Assembly (NCBI GenBank): GCA_039819785.1
Contig: JBCBRH010000030.1
Coordinates: 1-55,422, forward strand
From: JBCBRD01 sp039819785
GTDB taxonomy: Bacteria; Pseudomonadota; Alphaproteobacteria; Rhizobiales; Hyphomicrobiaceae
Length of the DNA: 55,422 nucleotides
Direction: 5' to 3'
Shown: one piece after another, positions 8,579 to 18,148 of the stretch
Layout of the letters: each line of letters begins with the position of its first letter
How positions within the stretch are numbered: the stretch's first letter is position 1
Program-made: the position numbers and the translations under genes
The notes under the pieces: generated by a model
What the model was told of the DNA's origin: nothing
Databases searched by the model: none
Seen by the model: the letters and a program-made list of their open reading frames with translations, nothing else

Positions 8579-9832
8579 ATGAGCGAACAGTCATCGCAGG
8601 ACACGGCGGTGGGTCAAGTCGTCGGGTCAGGGTCAGTCCCAGCGAGTGATCCCTGGGCGGAACGGAGAGCGACGGCCGTCTTGGTCCTCGCCGATGGGAC
8701 TGTTTTGTCCGGACACGGCGTCGGGGCAACGGGATCAGCTGTTGGCGAAGTCTGCTTCAACACGGCGATCACCGGTTATCAGGAAATCTTGACCGATCCA
8801 TCCTATGCCGGACAAATCATCACTTTCACGTTCCCGCATGTCGGAAACGTTGGCGTCAACGATGATGACAGCGAGACATCGAACCTGGCATCGCGCTCAG
8901 GTGTGCGGGGATGTGTTTTACGCGCCTCGATCAGCGACCCGTCAAACTATCGCTCGGCACAGCACTTCGATGCATGGTTGAAGCTGCGCGGGATCATCGG
9001 CATCAGCGGAGTTGATACACGGGCGCTAACCGCGCGCATTCGGGATGACGGAATGGTCAATGCGGTGATTGCCCATGACGCAAGTGGAACGTTCGACGTT
9101 CCAGCACTTCAGGCCGAAGCCGCTGGTTGGCATGGGTTGGAAGGAACTGATCTTGTGCCGGATGTTACGAGCGGCCAGTCCTACGGCTGGGATGAAATGC
9201 GCTGGGCCTGGCCCGATGGATATGCACCTCAAGCCGCCCCTGAATTTCATGTTGTCGCCATCGATTTTGGCTTGAAACGGAATATTCTTCGCTGCCTGGC
9301 CAGTGCGGGATGCCGAGTGACGGTTGTGCCGTCCAAGGAGAGTGCAGAAGATATTCTCGCGCGGAACCCGGATGGGGTGTTCTTATCAAACGGGCCTGGT
9401 GACCCGGCGGCGACGGGAGATTATGCCGTGCCGCAGATCAAGAAGTTAATGGAAGCGGACGTTCCCATGTTCGGAATTTGCCTGGGACATCAGATGCTGG
9501 CGCTGGCGGCGGGTGCCAAGACCAGCAAGATGCCCCAGGGTCACCACGGGGCCAACCACCCGGTCATGGACCATACCACGGGCAAAGTGGAAATCACGTC
9601 GATGAACCATGGATTTACGGTTGATCGCGATAGCCTGCCGGAGACCGTATCGGAGACGCATGTGTCTTTGTTCGACAAGACCAACTGTGGGATCGCGGTG
9701 ACGGATAAGCCAATATTTTCAGTGCAGTACCATCCAGAGGCCTCGCCTGGACCACAAGACAGTCATTATCTATTCACGCGGTTTGCAAATCTGATGCGGG
9801 CCAAAAAGGGTACACAACCCATAACAGAATAA
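8579..9832 (+). CDS. carA: Carbamoyl-phosphate synthase small subunit CarA
   Basis: Glutamine amidotransferase subunit that supplies ammonia to CarB for carbamoyl phosphate, the precursor of arginine and pyrimidines. 417 residues. The N-terminal domain carries VCFNTAITGYQEILTDPSYA. The C-terminal class I glutaminase domain has the nucleophile Cys301 in FGICLGHQ and the His385/Glu387 pair in VQYHPEA. The N-terminus is about 25 residues longer than in E. coli, and a still longer frame opens at 8438, but the ATG at 8579 has a purine-rich GAGCGGGAA upstream and gives a sensible length. carB lies 2.4 kb downstream, separated by two genes for secreted proteins. Confidence 0.97.
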   Translation: MSEQSSQDTAVGQVVGSGSVPASDPWAERRATAVLVLADGTVLSGHGVGATGSAVGEVCFNTAITGYQEILTDPSYAGQIITFTFPHVGNVGVNDDDSETSNLASRSGVRGCVLRASISDPSNYRSAQHFDAWLKLRGIIGISGVDTRALTARIRDDGMVNAVIAHDASGTFDVPALQAEAAGWHGLEGTDLVPDVTSGQSYGWDEMRWAWPDGYAPQAAPEFHVVAIDFGLKRNILRCLASAGCRVTVVPSKESAEDILARNPDGVFLSNGPGDPAATGDYAVPQIKKLMEADVPMFGICLGHQMLALAAGAKTSKMPQGHHGANHPVMDHTTGKVEITSMNHGFTVDRDSLPETVSETHVSLFDKTNCGIAVTDKPIFSVQYHPEASPGPQDSHYLFTRFANLMRAKKGTQPITE

Positions 9833-9898
9833 AATCTGCCCGGGCTATCGGTGCCAAACCATTGCTTGTTGCAGCCTCAGTGGAATGAAGGACCCGAT

Positions 9899-11071
9899 AT
9901 GTTGGAAAGCTGTTTGCCTCGCGGACGTTTCGGCGGCGTTGGATACAGTTCTTTCCTGTTGAGCATCCTTGCTCTTGCTGTTTTTGGACTAAGTCCCGCG
10001 ATGGCAAACGCGACGGACAATCGGAGTGCACCGCCTCTGCCGCTCGAGTGGCAGGCGGAAAAACTTCGCGACCACCCGCTGGTTGGCAAAATATATGATC
10101 CGACATCTGGTGCCTTCGTTTCAGCCGATGCGTTGGCAAAAGCCCTCGCACTCGCAAGGTTTCCATTGTTAGGGGAAATTCACGATAATCCGGACCATCA
10201 TCTTTGGCAGGCCTGGGGGATCCGTGCGATCTCGAAACTGAGGGGTTCGCGGATTGTCGAGGGTGCGCCGCAGATCGATATGATCGCCATGGAGATGCTG
10301 AGCGTGGACCAATACGAGGGCATCGATAAATTCTATGGGCGTAATGCCCGTGTCCCGCGGGTCCGGAAACCGCGCGCGTTCGGGCGGATAGTGAAGTGGA
10401 AAGAAAGCGGTTGGCCCGATTTCAAGATTTACGAACCGATCATTGCTCAAGCCCAGTATGAACAAATCGTCGTGGCTCCAGCCAGCCCGACCCGAGAGGC
10501 CAATCGCGGTGTGTCCCAGAAGGGCCTGGAGGGGTACCTGGGGGCAGGCGAAGTGAGCCGGCTTGCGCTCATAGACGGACTTCCGGCGAACCGCCAGGAC
10601 GCATTGCTGCAAGAGATTGAGGATAGCCACTGCGGGTTGATGCCTAAGCAACATTTCCCTCGCATGGCTGACGTGCAGCGCTACCGTGACGCCGTAATGG
10701 CTGATGCGCTGTTGTCGCCTGGCAATGAGAAGGGAGCCATTCTGATCGCCGGCAACGGCCATGTGCGCCGTGACCGTGGCGTGGCGGTTTACCTTGAAGC
10801 GCGTGGTGCAGCAACCCAGTCCATTGTGGCGGTCGGCAAAGTGGAGGTGGTGGACGATGAGGTTGATCCCAGCGCCTACACCGTCAAGACCGAGGATGGG
10901 ACCCCGCTGTATGACTTTGTGGTGTTTACACCCAGAGTGGATCGCGAAGACCCATGTGTTCGCATGAAGGCCATGTTCGAGAGAATCAAGAAATCCAGCG
11001 CAGCGAAAAAGGCAACAACAGATGCCGCGCCGGACAAAAAAGAAGACGTCAAAGAAACAGAAAAACAATAA
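9899..11071 (+). CDS. ChaN-family (haem-binding uptake, Tiki superfamily) secreted protein
   Basis: A 390-residue exported protein with a predicted signal sequence (hydrophobic FLLSILALAVFGL, cleavage probably after AMANA). The mature part shows ChaN-family motifs: FPLLGEIHDNPDHH near the start, a central segment with HFPRMADVQRYRDAVMAD, and GAILIAGNGHVRRDRGV near the end. The Glu/His sites resemble the active-site pattern of the Tiki/TraB/EreA fold. Some ChaN proteins bind haem and are iron-regulated; others may be metallohydrolases, so the exact role here is not known. The C-terminus is a Lys-rich tail. The ATG at 9899 has AAGGA about 9 bases upstream. There is no lipobox-like Cys at the predicted cleavage point. 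Confidence 0.82.
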   Translation: MLESCLPRGRFGGVGYSSFLLSILALAVFGLSPAMANATDNRSAPPLPLEWQAEKLRDHPLVGKIYDPTSGAFVSADALAKALALARFPLLGEIHDNPDHHLWQAWGIRAISKLRGSRIVEGAPQIDMIAMEMLSVDQYEGIDKFYGRNARVPRVRKPRAFGRIVKWKESGWPDFKIYEPIIAQAQYEQIVVAPASPTREANRGVSQKGLEGYLGAGEVSRLALIDGLPANRQDALLQEIEDSHCGLMPKQHFPRMADVQRYRDAVMADALLSPGNEKGAILIAGNGHVRRDRGVAVYLEARGAATQSIVAVGKVEVVDDEVDPSAYTVKTEDGTPLYDFVVFTPRVDREDPCVRMKAMFERIKKSSAAKKATTDAAPDKKEDVKETEKQ

Positions 11072-11207
11072 GCGCCACGCCGGACTGTCAAACCTGTGCT
11101 TTCTTGAGCCGTGTGGCCATCGAACGCTGGGGATGAAAGCAGAAGTCCGACCTACTCCCGCAACGGGACGTCGGCCTTTGAGCGTAAGCGCACGGAGGAC
11201 ACCCAGA

Positions 11208-12068
11208 ATGCCGAGCTATGCCATCCCCGCCGATCAACCCAGCCGCTCCGCCATACGCCTTCTCGTGGCCTACGCATCGTCTGCAGGCGTCGCCGCCGCA
11301 TTGGCGCTCACCTTAGCCAACGCCCCGGCTGTCAAGGCGGCTCCTGCACCAGAATTGGGCTCCGGATCTATAACCGGAGGCGGGCAGCTTCCCAGTGGCA
11401 CAGGGATCGGGGTGCCTGGTGTAGGTGCGCCTGGTATGGGGGTTCCGGGCATGGGAGGAAATCCCGCTGCGGGTTCCAACCGCAAGACGCCCGTCGAAAG
11501 TGCAGCCGACAAACGGTGTCGCGAAGAGGTGGCGCAGGCTTTTGCGGCGCAACGTGACCAGGGCGCCTTTTCCATGAAGACCCGGATGATCGATCAACGT
11601 GGTGTGGTGTTCATGACAGTGGATTACGAGCTGCCAACCAACATGCGCCAACGGGTGAAGACACTTGGTGCCCCGGAAGCGATCGAGACGGTGCTTGTGT
11701 CAGGGCGGGCCTGGACCCGGACCGGCGCAAGCGCAAAATGGCAGCCTTTGAAGATGGAACAGGTCGGTGCGCTTTCTGATCAGTTGAACGCGACCGTCGT
11801 TGAGCCGCCTCGCGATCCGTTGCGCTATCGCTGCACGGATGATCTATCTATCGAGGGTAAAACCGTCAAAACGTTCGAAGGTGAGCAGCTTAACGCGCTG
11901 GGAAAGACTGAGCCGAACTCACCCATTCGGATTGTGCATGTGGATGATGCGACCGGTTTGCCGATCATGAATGCCGTTGCACCCAAGGGTCAGCCGGACA
12001 AGCCGTTTTTCAAGGCAACCTACACGTATCCAGAGGGCTTGAAAATTACCCCGCCGGCCGGCCAATAA
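11208..12068 (+). CDS. Secreted hypothetical protein with Gly/Pro-rich linker
   Basis: I do not recognise the family. The 286-residue product has a hydrophobic export signal (about residues 17-45, probable cleavage near VKAAPA), then a low-complexity linker of repeated GVPGVGAPGMG-like units (about 60-90), then a folded domain of about 190 residues with two cysteines (in DKRCREEV and RYRCTDD). The domain contains alternating beta-like segments and may be an envelope or outer-membrane-associated binding module. The start is well supported by a GGAGGA ribosome-binding site 8-9 bases before ATG 11208. It sits between the ChaN-like gene and carB on the same strand and could be cotranscribed with them. 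Confidence 0.75.
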   Translation: MPSYAIPADQPSRSAIRLLVAYASSAGVAAALALTLANAPAVKAAPAPELGSGSITGGGQLPSGTGIGVPGVGAPGMGVPGMGGNPAAGSNRKTPVESAADKRCREEVAQAFAAQRDQGAFSMKTRMIDQRGVVFMTVDYELPTNMRQRVKTLGAPEAIETVLVSGRAWTRTGASAKWQPLKMEQVGALSDQLNATVVEPPRDPLRYRCTDDLSIEGKTVKTFEGEQLNALGKTEPNSPIRIVHVDDATGLPIMNAVAPKGQPDKPFFKATYTYPEGLKITPPAGQ

Positions 12069-12219
12069 GGGCCATGGGACGAGGTTGCCGGTTGGGCGTC
12101 GGTGCTTGTTGCACCTGTCCGTGGCGTCGAAATATTCATCTCGGACGGTAGGCCGCGCACATGTCGCTACAGATGGCTATAGCCAAAGCCTACAGGCTCG
12201 CTTAAGACACGCGGCTAAC

Positions 12220-15200
12220 ATGCCCAAAAGAACAGACATCAAATCCATCCTCATCATCGGGGCCGGGCCGATCGTGATCGGCCAAGCCTGCGAATTCGAT
12301 TATTCCGGTACACAGGCCTGTAAGGCGCTGAAAGCCGAGGGATATCGGATCATTCTGGTCAACTCGAATCCGGCCACGATTATGACCGATCCCGATCTGG
12401 CTGATGCAACCTATGTTGAGCCCATCACACCGGAAATCGTCGCCAAGATCATTGCCGAGGAGCGTCCAGACGCGATCCTTCCGACGATGGGTGGTCAGAC
12501 AGCCCTGAATACCGCGCTTGCGCTGCATAAGCAGGGGATCTTGTCTGCGCTGGGTGTCGAGCTGATTGGCGCGGACGCTGGGGCCATCGACAAGGCGGAA
12601 GACCGTCAGCTTTTCCGCGAGGCGATGAAGACGATTGATCTGGAGACGCCCAAATCCATGCTCGCCCATTCGCGCGAGGAGGCTGTGGCGGCTCTGGAGT
12701 TTGTCGGTTTGCCTGCGATTTTGCGGCCCTCTTTCACGCTTGGGGGAACCGGCGGCGGCATTGCCTATAATCGGGAAGAGTATTTCGACATCGTCGAGCG
12801 CGGGCTTGATGCCTCGCCGACGCGGCAGGTGCTCGTTGAAGAGAGCGTCCTGGGTTGGAAAGAGTATGAGATGGAGGTTGTCCGGGATCGCGACGACAAT
12901 TGCATCATCATCTGCTCTATCGAAAACATCGATCCAATGGGGGTTCACACGGGCGATTCTATTACTGTCGCCCCAGCGCTCACTTTGAGCGACAAAGAAT
13001 ACCAGATCATGCGGGATGCCTCGATTGCAGTTCTGCGTGAGATCGGCGTGGAGACGGGTGGCTCAAATGTGCAGTTCGCCGTAAATCCGGAAGATGGCCG
13101 GTTGGTCGTGATTGAGATGAACCCGCGCGTGTCGCGGTCCTCGGCGCTGGCATCCAAGGCAACGGGTTTTCCGATTGCGAAGGTGGCGGCAAAGCTTGCC
13201 GTTGGCTACACGCTCGATGAGTTGGAAAACGATATTACGGGCGGGGCAACGCCGGCCGCGTTTGAACCGACGATCGACTATGTCGTCACGAAAATTCCAC
13301 GGTTTGCGTTCGAGAAATTCGAAGGTGCTGATGCCACTTTGACCACGTCGATGAAGTCCGTCGGCGAAGTGATGGCCATTGGGCGCACGTTTGGTGAAAG
13401 CCTGCAAAAAGCGTTGCGGTCCATGGAAACCGGACTAACAGGCCTGGATGATGTCGAACTCGAGGGCTTGGGTGTCGGCGATGATAAAAATGTCATTCGC
13501 GCCGCACTTTCGCGTCCGACACCGGACCGGCTGTTGAAAGTCGCGCAAGCGTTGCGGCTCGGTGTCGATGTGGAAACAGCGCACGAGTATTCAAAAATTG
13601 ATCCGTGGTTTCTTGAGCGGATGCGCGAAATTGTCGAGATGGAAAATCTCGTGCGCGAACATGGCCTGCCGCAAAACGCCTCCCGGCTGCGCGAACTGAA
13701 GGCGATGGGGTTTGGCGATGCCCGGCTGGCGAAACTGTCCGGGCAATCTGAGGCCGATGTTTTGGCCTTGCGGTCCCGGTTAGGCGTGCACTCGGTCTTT
13801 AAGCGGATCGATACCTGTGCGGCGGAGTTTGCTTCGCCAACGGCGTATATGTATGCCACGCACGAAGGTGGGCTTGATGGTGCTGGTGTGTGTGAAGCAG
13901 ACCCAAGCGCGCGTGACAAAATCATTATCCTCGGTGGCGGGCCGAACCGCATCGGCCAAGGGATTGAGTTTGACTATTGCTGTTGCCACGCCTGTTTTGC
14001 ACTGACGGATGCTGGCTATGAAACCATCATGGTCAACTGCAATCCTGAAACGGTGTCGACGGATTACGATACGTCGGATCGGCTCTACTTTGAGCCGCTG
14101 ACCGCAGAAGACGTTCTTGAGATCGTCCGGCTTGAACAATCGAAAGGGACGGTGAAGGGCGTCATCGTTCAGTTTGGCGGGCAGACACCTCTCAAGCTTG
14201 CAGAAGCCTTAGAAGCAGCAGGCGTTCCCATCCTCGGCACCTCACCCGATGCCATTGATCTGGCTGAAGATCGCGACCGGTTCCGCGTTTTGATCGATAA
14301 GTTGGGCCTCAAGCAGCCCAAGAGCGGCATTGCGCGTGCACCGGGCGAAGCCCGCGCTGTGACCGATGAGATCGGTTATCCGGTCGTCATCCGGCCCAGC
14401 TTTGTGCTTGGTGGGCGCGCCATGGAAATTGTACACGATGGGAGTGAGGTTGAGCGGTATCTCGCGCGCCTCGCGAATACGTTGGACCGGCCCAGCGAGC
14501 TTGTTGTTTCGGACCGCAGGCCGTTGTTGATCGACAGCTATTTGACCAATGCAGTCGAAGTCGATGTGGACTGCATTTGCGATGGCACGGATATTTTCGT
14601 CGCTGGCGTCATGGAACACATTGAAGAGGCTGGCATCCACTCAGGTGACAGCGCGTGTGCCCTGCCGCCCCATTCGCTTGGGCCTAAAATTATTGCCGAG
14701 CTGGAACGGCAAGCACGTCAGCTGGCACTGGCTCTGGGTGTCGTAGGGCTGATGAACATCCAGTTCGCAATCAAGGATGGGATTGCCTTTATTCTGGAGG
14801 TCAATCCGCGGGCGTCACGGACTGTGCCGTTTGTGGCCAAGGTCATTGGGCTTCCGGTTGCAGCCATCGCTGCGCGCGTCATGGCTGGTGAAAAGCTGGT
14901 CGATATGGACTTGCAAAAACCAGATATGGGCCACGTTGCGGTGAAAGAAGCCGTGTTCCCGTTTGTGCGCTTCGCAGGCGTCGATCCAGTTCTGGGCCCG
15001 GAGATGCGGTCAACCGGCGAAGTCATGGGGATCGACACGGATTTCGCTATGGCGTTTGGTAAAGCCCAACTTGGCGCTGGCCAGGTTCTGCCCATGGCGG
15101 GGCGCGTGTTCGTATCCATGAAGGAAGCCGATAAACCCGGTATTGTCGGCCCGCTTGAAGAACTGGTCGCGATGGGATTTGAATTAACCGCGACGCGGGG

Positions 15201-15495
15201 AACGAAACGGTTCCTCGAGGGTCATGGTGTATCATGCATGGCCATCAACAAAGTGCTCGAAGGGCGGCCGCATATTGTGGACGCCATGAAAAATGGTGAA
15301 GTTCAGCTGGTGTTTAATACAACTGAAGGCGCGAAAGCTCTGGAAGACTCAAAGGACATCCGTCGGACTGCCTTGCTTCACCACATTCCATATTATACAA
15401 CTTTGGCCGGTGCTGTTGCCGTGACACGGGCAATCAAAGCCCTGAAGGCTGACATCCTCAAGGTCGCACCGTTACAGAGCTTTACAAGCCGCTGA
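12220..15495 (+). CDS. carB: Carbamoyl-phosphate synthase large subunit CarB
   Basis: Makes carbamoyl phosphate from bicarbonate, ammonia (from CarA) and two ATP. 1091 residues, the usual size. Two homologous ATP-grasp halves are visible: the first begins MPKRTDIKSILIIGAGPIVI, with the glycine-rich TLGGTGGG loop; the second is marked by GGGPNRIGQGIEFDYCC and RPSFVLGGRAM. Metal-binding NPRVSRSSAL and NPRASRTVPFV occur in the two halves. The C-terminal allosteric (MGS-like) domain covers roughly residues 950-1070. The frame is open further upstream to 12085, but MPKRTDIKSIL is the conserved start. greA follows after 108 bp. Confidence 0.98.
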   Translation: MPKRTDIKSILIIGAGPIVIGQACEFDYSGTQACKALKAEGYRIILVNSNPATIMTDPDLADATYVEPITPEIVAKIIAEERPDAILPTMGGQTALNTALALHKQGILSALGVELIGADAGAIDKAEDRQLFREAMKTIDLETPKSMLAHSREEAVAALEFVGLPAILRPSFTLGGTGGGIAYNREEYFDIVERGLDASPTRQVLVEESVLGWKEYEMEVVRDRDDNCIIICSIENIDPMGVHTGDSITVAPALTLSDKEYQIMRDASIAVLREIGVETGGSNVQFAVNPEDGRLVVIEMNPRVSRSSALASKATGFPIAKVAAKLAVGYTLDELENDITGGATPAAFEPTIDYVVTKIPRFAFEKFEGADATLTTSMKSVGEVMAIGRTFGESLQKALRSMETGLTGLDDVELEGLGVGDDKNVIRAALSRPTPDRLLKVAQALRLGVDVETAHEYSKIDPWFLERMREIVEMENLVREHGLPQNASRLRELKAMGFGDARLAKLSGQSEADVLALRSRLGVHSVFKRIDTCAAEFASPTAYMYATHEGGLDGAGVCEADPSARDKIIILGGGPNRIGQGIEFDYCCCHACFALTDAGYETIMVNCNPETVSTDYDTSDRLYFEPLTAEDVLEIVRLEQSKGTVKGVIVQFGGQTPLKLAEALEAAGVPILGTSPDAIDLAEDRDRFRVLIDKLGLKQPKSGIARAPGEARAVTDEIGYPVVIRPSFVLGGRAMEIVHDGSEVERYLARLANTLDRPSELVVSDRRPLLIDSYLTNAVEVDVDCICDGTDIFVAGVMEHIEEAGIHSGDSACALPPHSLGPKIIAELERQARQLALALGVVGLMNIQFAIKDGIAFILEVNPRASRTVPFVAKVIGLPVAAIAARVMAGEKLVDMDLQKPDMGHVAVKEAVFPFVRFAGVDPVLGPEMRSTGEVMGIDTDFAMAFGKAQLGAGQVLPMAGRVFVSMKEADKPGIVGPLEELVAMGFELTATRGTKRFLEGHGVSCMAINKVLEGRPHIVDAMKNGEVQLVFNTTEGAKALEDSKDIRRTALLHHIPYYTTLAGAVAVTRAIKALKADILKVAPLQSFTSR

Positions 15496-15606
15496 CCACT
15501 AATCCCCCAACTGTCAGAGTGAGGCGCTGCTCGCGCAGGCTCACAGTTTTCGCAGTGTTGCGGTTCCACCTCCTTTGGAGGCTGGGCCATTAGGAGACGT
15601 TAAGTG

Positions 15607-16086
15607 ATGTCGATGGAACGCGTGCCCATGACGGCCGAAGGCTATTCGACGCTGGAGGCTGAACTCCAGCGGTTGAAGTCTGAGGAACGCCCCCGCATCA
15701 TCCAGGCGATCGCGGAGGCGCGGGCCCATGGTGACTTGTCCGAAAACGCTGAGTATCACGCAGCAAAAGAAGCCCAGGGGATGAATGAGGCCAAGGTGGC
15801 TGAGCTTGAAGACAAGCTCTCGCGCGCCGATGTCATCGATCCTAAATCCATGTCCGGAACAACGGTGAAGTTCGGGGCAACGGTGAAACTCGTCGACGAA
15901 GATACCGAAGAAGAAGTGAAGTATAAAATCGTGGGCGATGCCGAAGCCAACCTGCGCGATGGTAAGATCTCGATTTCGAGCCCGATCGCGCGCGCGCTGA
16001 TCGGCAAAGAAAAAGGCGATGTGGTCGAGGTGACGACGCCTAAGGGGTCACGGTCGTTTGAAATCCTCAAGATTGAATGGAAGTAG
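15607..16086 (+). CDS. greA: Transcription elongation factor GreA
   Basis: Rescues backtracked RNA polymerase by stimulating transcript cleavage through the secondary channel. About 159 residues, the family length. The N-terminal coiled coil spans about residues 10-75 and includes the tip DLSENAEYHAAKEAQ with the acidic pair that acts at the polymerase active site. The C-terminal FKBP-like domain has VKLVDEDTEEE and SISSPIARALIGKEKGD. Three starts are possible in frame (GTG 15604, ATG 15607, ATG 15613). An AGGAG site at 15592-15596 favours 15604 or 15607, while family length also fits 15613. A terminator at 16206-16232 lies downstream. Confidence 0.96.
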   Translation: MSMERVPMTAEGYSTLEAELQRLKSEERPRIIQAIAEARAHGDLSENAEYHAAKEAQGMNEAKVAELEDKLSRADVIDPKSMSGTTVKFGATVKLVDEDTEEEVKYKIVGDAEANLRDGKISISSPIARALIGKEKGDVVEVTTPKGSRSFEILKIEWK

Positions 16087-16205
16087 GCGAGGTCCTGGGC
16101 AAGATCCCTTGGTTAGATCCTGGGCTTGTGCCGCGTGTTGACGGGTTGGGCGGTGCCTGCAGCAAAACCAATTTACGGCCATCATGAAACGGTTTCGGTG
16201 AGCAA

Positions 16206-16232
16206 GAGGTCGTCAGCCCGACCTCGTTTTTT
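16206..16232 (+). terminator. Rho-independent terminator after greA
   Basis: The 7-bp stem GAGGTCG/CGACCTC (16206-16212 with 16219-16225) with a 6-base loop is followed by GTTTTTT. It is oriented for the plus-strand carB-greA transcript and overlaps the last codons and stop of the convergent Lrp-family gene. Confidence 0.75.
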
Positions 16233-16698
16233 CCTCAATCGGAATTCCAGGCTGGCGTTTGGCGCGCCTGATGGTCAAAAACGTTTTGACATTGGCGACA
16301 TTGGGCGTGGCTGTCAGGTCTTGGAGCACGAAATCCTGGAACTTTTCCAACGTGCTGGCCACGCACTTCATGATGAAGTCGCTCTCACCTGAAAGCATAT
16401 GCGCCTCGCGCACCAATGGCCAGCTCAGGATGTTGTTTTCAAAGGCGCGTAAATCGGTCTCGGATTGATTATGCAGACCGACCATCACAAATCCCGTCAA
16501 GCCAAATCCCAGCGCGCGTTCATCCAAGAGGGCCGTATAGCCAGCAATCAGACCGGCGTCTTCCAGCGCCTTGACCCGGCGCAGACACGGTGGCGCGGAT
16601 AACCCAACGCGCTCGGCAAGTGCCACGTTGGTTATGCGGCCATCACTTTGCAACTCCCTCAGAATGCGCCAGTCGATGACGTCGAGGGATAGGCCCAT
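16213..16698 (-). CDS. Lrp/AsnC-family transcriptional regulator
   Basis: A 161-residue feast/famine regulator. The N-terminal winged helix-turn-helix (about 1-60) has DVIDWRILRELQSDGRITN, LAERVGLSAPPCLRRVKALE and an AGLIAGYTALLD linker. The C-terminal RAM (ACT-like) ligand and oligomerisation domain (about 65-150) has LTGFVMVG and MLSGESDFIMKCVA. Such proteins form octamers that respond to amino acids; the ligand cannot be told from sequence. ATG 16698 is preferred over 16713 because GGAG lies 9 bases upstream of it. It converges on greA. Its target genes are unknown; no trxB, which I recall as a frequent neighbour in related genomes, is present here. Confidence 0.92.
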   Translation of the reverse strand: MGLSLDVIDWRILRELQSDGRITNVALAERVGLSAPPCLRRVKALEDAGLIAGYTALLDERALGFGLTGFVMVGLHNQSETDLRAFENNILSWPLVREAHMLSGESDFIMKCVASTLEKFQDFVLQDLTATPNVANVKTFLTIRRAKRQPGIPIEEKTRSG

Positions 16699-16978
16699 GG
16701 GCGAAAACTCCATTCATTTGCGGCGATTCTCAAGCATATGGTGCGGCAGACCGCATCATACGCTTGGGCGAGATAAGACGGCTCGTGCGAGGTTTCGTCA
16801 TAGTGATTTGGCAGCGTGTTGACCACCGGGTTTGTCTCATGCGCTTGGGTTGTTCCATCGGGCTACGGCGGCGCAAGCGTTGTAAACTCGTGTGATTGTG
16901 TCCGGGCTGATCTCGACGCCGGAAGCGAAACCGGTCAAAAAGAATGTGAGCTGCCGAGCGGATGCGGATAATGGGGCC

Positions 16979-18145
16979 ATGGTGACCGAAACGAAGGCAG
17001 ACAAATATGGAAAGGGCAATGGGCATCAGCCGCCTGCTGGTCTGGCCAATGCTGACCGTGCTGATGGTGCAATTGCATTGGCACGGGATTCGTCACGGAA
17101 TGGTACTGAAATACCCGCTGAGCCCTTATCTGATCTGGCTGGTTCCAGCTGCTGGATGATAAGCGACGGGCGGGCTGGCAACATTGCCCAGCTACGTGGT
17201 GTCGCCCTGGCGCTCGGGCTTGAGGCCCGGCAAATCGACGTCAGCCCCACCGGTCTGTGGAAGACCTTTGCGCCTTGGGCACCCGTTGCGCCATCGGAGC
17301 GGCTTGGGAAACAGGACGGCATCTTTTGTCCGCCCTGGCCGGATATCGCCATGGCGACGGGGCGCGCATCCATTCCCTACATTCGGGCGCTGAAACGCCT
17401 GGCGGGACCGGAGACCTTTACGCTGGTTTTGCAGGACCCGAAGAGCGGACCAGCCACCGCTGACATGATCTGGGTGCCTGCTCACGACAAGCGCCGCGGC
17501 GGCAACGTATTCACGACACTGACAAGCCCGCATGCCTATACGCCAAGCCGGATTGATGCTCTCCGCGGCAGCTTGAGCGCAGACATCCTCGCGTTGCCGG
17601 CGCCGCGCGTGCTGGTTTCTCTGGGCGGGCGTAACAAGGTCTATCGGTTTTCGGATGAGGATCATCGGCGGTTGGCGTCGGGACTGAAGAGCCTGGCAGA
17701 ATTGGGTGCGAGCTTCATGATGACGGCGTCTCGCCGGTCTCATCCCGAACTGATTGCGGCGGCGCGCAGTGCGATTGAGGATGCGCCACGGATTTTCTGG
17801 GACGGGAGTGGCGAAAACCCGTATCCGCAGTTTTTGGCCGCAGCCGACGTGTTGGTGGTCACAGGCGACAGTGTGAACATGTGTGGCGAGGCGTGTGCGA
17901 CCGGGCGCCCGGTGCTGGTGTTTCATCCCAGCGGCGGGTCCGCGAAGTTTGACCGCTTCCATAAGGCGCTCGAGACCCAAGGGGCCGTTCGTCCCATGCC
18001 TGAAGTGTTTGACGCCATTCCTGTGTGGACCTACCGCCCTTTGCAGTCGGCGCAGCGTATCGCCGTGGAGGTCCAACGCCGGTATCATGAATTTTGTGCG
18101 CGCCGGACTGCAAGCCGCGCTGATCCAATCCACGAGGCTGACTGA
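16979..18145 (+). CDS. ELM1-family protein (mitochondrial fission ELM1 domain)
   Basis: A 388-residue member of the ELM1/DUF1022 family, common in alphaproteobacteria and named after a plant mitochondrial-fission protein. The bacterial role is unknown, although the fold resembles GT-B glycosyltransferases. Visible signatures: CWMISDGRAGNIAQ at the start of the domain, LGLEARQIDV, LVLQDPK, VPAHDKRRGGNVFTTLTSPH, LVSLGGRNKVY, and the C-terminal VVTGDSVNMCGEACATGRPV, a nucleotide-sugar-like binding segment. The first roughly 55 residues are low in conservation, and the start could lie upstream at 16892. The next gene, a CPBP membrane protein, begins 3 bases after the stop, so the two are probably cotranscribed. 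Confidence 0.86.
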   Translation: MVTETKADKYGKGNGHQPPAGLANADRADGAIALARDSSRNGTEIPAEPLSDLAGSSCWMISDGRAGNIAQLRGVALALGLEARQIDVSPTGLWKTFAPWAPVAPSERLGKQDGIFCPPWPDIAMATGRASIPYIRALKRLAGPETFTLVLQDPKSGPATADMIWVPAHDKRRGGNVFTTLTSPHAYTPSRIDALRGSLSADILALPAPRVLVSLGGRNKVYRFSDEDHRRLASGLKSLAELGASFMMTASRRSHPELIAAARSAIEDAPRIFWDGSGENPYPQFLAAADVLVVTGDSVNMCGEACATGRPVLVFHPSGGSAKFDRFHKALETQGAVRPMPEVFDAIPVWTYRPLQSAQRIAVEVQRRYHEFCARRTASRADPIHEAD

Positions 18146-18148
18146 GGC

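Noticed and set aside
10169..11068. 299-residue frame on the minus strand opposite the ChaN-like gene
   Set aside because: The plus strand has recognisable ChaN motifs and a ribosome-binding site. The minus translation is His/Cys/Arg-rich without any domain.
11380..11475. Tandem repeats GVPGVGAPGMG in the secreted protein as a possible DNA repeat array
   Set aside because: The repeat is a protein-level low-complexity linker of about ten short imperfect units inside a clear coding frame; no separate DNA element is supported.
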